Assembly (NCBI RefSeq): GCF_000283515.1
Contig: NC_015976.1
Location: 1,922,001-1,986,000 of the forward strand
DNA: 64,000 nt
Origin: Sphingobium sp. SYK-6
GTDB lineage: Bacteria > Pseudomonadota > Alphaproteobacteria > Sphingomonadales > Sphingomonadaceae
Direction of reading: 5' to 3'
Shown here: in pieces, positions 61,210-64,000 of the stretch
Position numbering within the stretch: position 1 is the stretch's first letter
How the letters are laid out: every line of letters starts with the position of its first letter
The notes under the pieces: generated by a model
Told to the model about the DNA's origin: nothing
Database searches by the model: none
Seen by the model: the letters and a program-made list of their open reading frames with translations, nothing else
Made by a program: the position numbers and the translations under genes

Positions 61210-62448
61210 GTGTCGAAGAATGTCATCGTGATCGGAGGCGGGGTGGTCGGGTTGGCCGCAGCCGCTGCTTTAGTGGAAGCCGGCCATCAGGTTCGCGTGA
61301 TCGCCCCTCTCAGCGACTCGCAGCCGGCGAGTTGGGGCAATGCCGGGCACATCGCTGTCGAGCAAGTCGAACCGCTCGCATCGCGGGCTGCGATCCGCTC
61401 CGTTCCGCGACGCCTTTTCTGGCGGGGCGGCGCCTTGTCGCTACCGGTTGCGAGCCTTGCGACATGGCTTCCCTTCACGCTGCGGTTGGTGCGCGCAGCC
61501 GCACCTTCCCGGTTCGAAGCGGGCAAGACGGCGCTGCGAGGCTTGCTCGCCGCGTCCCTCCCGGCCTGGCAGCGCCTCGCGCTGCGGATGGAAACTGCCG
61601 ATCTCCTGCGGGAGGATGGTCACTTCATCCTTTGGGAAAAGCATGAGTCCGCCCTCAGGGGTGAGGCGGCCTGGGGCGCCGTCGACACCGGCGAAACGCA
61701 CTTCCGCAGAGCCAGCGTCGATGAACTCGCGCATCTCGGCAATCTCATCCTTCCCAAGCCAGCCGACGCGATCCGTTTCGAAGGCAGTGCCCATATTGCC
61801 GATCTCGGGCTTTGCCTGGACGCGCTTCGCCGCCTCATCGAACGAAATGGCGGCGAGATGCTGGACGGACGCGCCAGCGCCGTTGCATCCGGGCCTTCGG
61901 GCGGGGTCTTGGTCACGCTCGAAACCGGGGAACGCCTCGAGGCGGATCATGCCCTGGTCTGCGCGGGCGCGCGTTCATCCGAGCTGATGCGCCCGCTCGG
62001 CTATCATGTCCCCATGATCGACGAGCGGGGGTATCATGTCGAGGCGCCGGTCACCGCCGCGCAATGGCCGGAACATCTGCCGCCCATCGTCTTCGAGGAC
62101 CGGCAGATGATCGTGACGCGGTTCAGGGACAAGCTGCGCGCGGCGAGCTTCGTGGAGCTCTCGAGGCCGGGCGCCCCCGCCGATCCGGCCAAATGGCAAC
62201 GGCTAGAGGACCATATCGCGGCGCTCGGCCTCCCGATCGGCAAGGACGCGACGCGCTGGATGGGCTCGCGCCCTACCCTTCCCGATTATCTGCCGGCCAT
62301 CGGACGGTGCTCGCGCCATCCCGCCATCTTCCATGCCTTCGGGCATCAGCATCTCGGCTTGACGCTGGCCGCCGTCACGGCCGACATAGTGGCCGACATG
62401 ATCGCCGGAGAAGCGCCACCCCCGGCGCTCTCCCTCGATCGCTTCTGA
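61210..62448 (+). CDS. FAD-dependent D-amino-acid/hydroxyproline dehydrogenase (DadA-like)
   Basis: A 412-aa FAD oxidoreductase of the DAO family. The ADP-binding loop [20 protein letters not shown] is at the N-terminus. The DSQPASWGNAGHIAVEQVEP segment and the C-terminal AFGHQHLGLTLAAVTADIVA (FAD contact) match DadA-like dehydrogenases. Context suggests oxidation of cis-4-hydroxy-D-proline. The start is GTG 61210, with AAGAGGT 8 nt upstream, since the glycine loop must follow closely. It is divergent from the DapA-family operon. Confidence 0.9.
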   Translation: MSKNVIVIGGGVVGLAAAAALVEAGHQVRVIAPLSDSQPASWGNAGHIAVEQVEPLASRAAIRSVPRRLFWRGGALSLPVASLATWLPFTLRLVRAAAPSRFEAGKTALRGLLAASLPAWQRLALRMETADLLREDGHFILWEKHESALRGEAAWGAVDTGETHFRRASVDELAHLGNLILPKPADAIRFEGSAHIADLGLCLDALRRLIERNGGEMLDGRASAVASGPSGGVLVTLETGERLEADHALVCAGARSSELMRPLGYHVPMIDERGYHVEAPVTAAQWPEHLPPIVFEDRQMIVTRFRDKLRAASFVELSRPGAPADPAKWQRLEDHIAALGLPIGKDATRWMGSRPTLPDYLPAIGRCSRHPAIFHAFGHQHLGLTLAAVTADIVADMIAGEAPPPALSLDRF

Positions 62449-62469
62449 CTTTTGACGCAAGGAATGACC

Positions 62470-63666
62470 ATGACGCAGATCGGCGGCTCGGATGCGGCAA
62501 CGGAGCTGGCATCCCTTGGCCCATGGCCCTCGCCGGCCCCGGCCATAACTGTGGACGAATATGCCAGCCGCATCGCCAAGGCACGGACCCTGGCGGCGCA
62601 AGAGGGCGTGGACGCGCTCCTGATCGGCGCCGGTCAGAGCTTCAATTATTTCGCCGGGCTGGGCTGGGGCGAGACCGAGCGGCTGGTCGCCATGCTGCTG
62701 CCGCTCGATGGAGAGCCGATCTTCATCTGCCCCCGCTTCGAGCTCGGCTCGCTGGAAGCGGAGCTGGCGATCAGCGGCGACATCCGCCTCTGGGAAGAGG
62801 ACGAGAATCCGATAGCGCTGCTGGCGGACGCCTGCGCGCAAAGGAAAGTGCGTTCACTCGCCATCGATCCGGCGATGAGTTTCGGTTTCGTTCACCGCAT
62901 CCGCAATGCCATGGATGACCTGCGCATCGAGAGCGCCGCCCCGATCATCGACGGATGCCGTCGCGCCAAATCACCTGCCGAGCTCGCGCTCATGCAGCAG
63001 GCGAAGAACATGACGCTGGAAGTGCAGCGCCGCGCGGCCCGCATTCTGCGCCCCGGCATTCGCGCCAGCGCCGTCACCCGATTCATCGAGGATGCGCACC
63101 GCGCTCTCGGAGCCTCCGGCAACAGCTTCTGCATCGTGCTGTTCGGCGAGGCGACGGCCTATCCGCATGGCCTTCCCGGCGATCCCGAACTGCGCGAAGG
63201 CGACATGGTGCTCATCGACACGGGCTGTCGCATCCGGGGCTACAACTCGGACATTACGCGCAGCTATGTCTATGGCGAGCCGACTGCCGAGCAGGCGCGT
63301 ATCTGGTCCCTGGAACAGGAAGCGCAGCAGGCCGCGTTCGACGCTGTCCGGCCCGGCCGGGCCTGCCAGGACATTGACGATGCCGCGCGCGCGGTACTGG
63401 AGCGCGGCGGACTGGGGCCGGATTATCGGCTGCCGGGCCTGCCGCACCGCACTGGCCATGGCATTGGTCTCTCCATCCATGAAGCGCCGTATCTGGTGCG
63501 CGGCGACAAGACGCCGCTGGAGCCGGGCATGTGCTTCTCCAACGAGCCGATGATCGTCGTGCCCGGCCGGTTCGGCGTGCGGCTGGAGGACCATTTCCAT
63601 GTCACCGAGACCGGCGCGCAATGGTTCACGCCGCCCTCCCCGGCCATCGACCGGCCTTTCGCCTGA
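62470..63666 (+). CDS. M24 family metallopeptidase (Xaa-Pro peptidase)
   Basis: A 398-aa creatinase/prolidase-type protein. The C-terminal pita-bread domain has the five metal ligands: Asp in MVLIDTGCRIRG and NSDITRSYVYG, His in RTGHGIGLSIHEAPYL, Glu in CFSNEPMIVVP and Glu in RLEDHFHVTETG. The N-terminal domain (LLIGAGQSFNYFAGLGWGET, LIFICPRFELG-type) is the usual prolidase cap. It would cut Xaa-Pro or Xaa-hydroxyproline peptides and feed the neighbouring pathway. ATG 62470 (AAGGA 6 nt upstream) is preferred over 62464. Confidence 0.93.
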   Translation: MTQIGGSDAATELASLGPWPSPAPAITVDEYASRIAKARTLAAQEGVDALLIGAGQSFNYFAGLGWGETERLVAMLLPLDGEPIFICPRFELGSLEAELAISGDIRLWEEDENPIALLADACAQRKVRSLAIDPAMSFGFVHRIRNAMDDLRIESAAPIIDGCRRAKSPAELALMQQAKNMTLEVQRRAARILRPGIRASAVTRFIEDAHRALGASGNSFCIVLFGEATAYPHGLPGDPELREGDMVLIDTGCRIRGYNSDITRSYVYGEPTAEQARIWSLEQEAQQAAFDAVRPGRACQDIDDAARAVLERGGLGPDYRLPGLPHRTGHGIGLSIHEAPYLVRGDKTPLEPGMCFSNEPMIVVPGRFGVRLEDHFHVTETGAQWFTPPSPAIDRPFA

Positions 63667-63709
63667 GCGGCACGAACGCCCTGCGAGATGCAGGCGTCCG
63701 GCGCGGCGA

Positions 63710-64000
63710 TCAGGCGGTCCGGGTCAATTCCTCGTAAAGTTCGCGGGCAATCGTCACGCCTTCGGCCGGCGTACGACGACGCGCCGCGAAACGGCGCTCG
63801 GAAGGCAGGCGGGCGCCCTGACCGGTGATGCCCTCGAACAGCGCTTCCGCCCGCGCGATGTGCGCGGCTGCCGCCTCGCCCAGGATGCCCGCCGGATCGA
63901 TGGCAATCACGATTTCCCCGCCATAAGGCGAGGCGAGCGCGCCATCGTCATGCGCCAGCGACTCCGCGCTGGTCATGTCGCCGATCAGCGGGCCGGCCAG
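63710..64000 (-). CDS. Ldh-family NAD(P)H oxidoreductase, 5' end beyond window
   Basis: The visible C-terminal 96 residues match the malate/lactate/pyrroline-2-carboxylate dehydrogenase (Ldh2) family: LAGPLIGDMTSAESLAHDDG, GEIVIAIDPAGILGEAAAAH, then RLPSERRFAARRRTPAEGVT. The frame is open through position 64000. In related clusters such an enzyme is a Δ1-pyrroline-2-carboxylate or hydroxyproline-imine reductase, but the N-terminal nucleotide-binding part is not in the window. It is convergent with the M24 gene. Confidence 0.82.
   Translation of the reverse strand: MAGPLIGDMTSAESLAHDDGALASPYGGEIVIAIDPAGILGEAAAAHIARAEALFEGITGQGARLPSERRFAARRRTPAEGVTIARELYEELTRTA

Overview
The window looks like a chromosomal segment of a sphingomonad (Sphingomonadales, Alphaproteobacteria). 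It is GC-rich. It carries alphaproteobacterial signatures: SciP/DUF1153, the dusB-ntrB-ntrC-ntrY-ntrX-hfq-hflX order, fused ispDF, and a double-length Hfq of the kind reported in Zymomonas and relatives. It also has several gene types common in sphingomonads: a TonB receptor, Flp pilins and a double-nitrilase content. No species call is justified from sequence alone.

Region 1 (1-5638) is the right end of an integrated mobile element, probably a phage satellite or prophage-like island. A tyrosine integrase (4152-5435) sits beside a 44-bp tRNA-Arg(ACG) 3' fragment (5595-5638) that I interpret as attR. Inward on the minus strand lie an AlpA-like regulator, four overlapping or abutting genes of unknown function, and a primase-polymerase/VapE helicase cut by the window edge. 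Three copies of an 18-bp direct repeat lie between alpA and int. This is the least understood part of the window.

Region 2 (5640-13340) has sciP, a 55-aa membrane peptide gene, an NTF2-fold protein, a large TonB-dependent receptor with a Gly-rich insertion, a nitrilase-GNAT-NTF2 operon, alanine dehydrogenase and rppH. Region 3 (13340-34500) is ordinary core genome: a DUF457 membrane hydrolase, photolyase, a CFA-type methyltransferase, a patatin-like protein, radA-cvpA-IscU-like-KefB-like-DUF423, aroK-aroB, a 57-aa membrane protein, a 611-aa secreted protein, xerD, accA, an M48 lipoprotein peptidase and two orphan Flp pilins.

Region 4 (34500-56900) holds mutT, comF, grxC, a second nitrilase, DUF1178, tRNA-Arg(CCT), a WecG-type glycosyltransferase and mazG. 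It continues with the nitrogen-regulation block (hflX, hfq, ntrX, ntrY, ntrC, ntrB, dusB on the minus strand), ispDF, cinA, a COQ10-like protein, lipA, carbonic anhydrase, a gamma-glutamylcyclotransferase-like protein, acylphosphatase, ettA, a repeat-rich small lipoprotein, tRNA-Pro(TGG) and a Gln-rich 48-aa peptide.

Region 5 (56970-64000) is a catabolic cluster that I read as hydroxyproline/proline-peptide use: an amino acid permease, a GntR/FCD regulator, a proline racemase/4-hydroxyproline epimerase, a DapA-family deaminase/lyase, a divergent FAD amino-acid dehydrogenase, an M24 (Xaa-Pro) peptidase and a partial Ldh-family reductase. A GTATAC-centred palindrome in the 65-bp divergent promoter is the likely GntR operator. 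I found no CRISPR array, no rRNA, no complete insertion sequence and no recognisable defence system.
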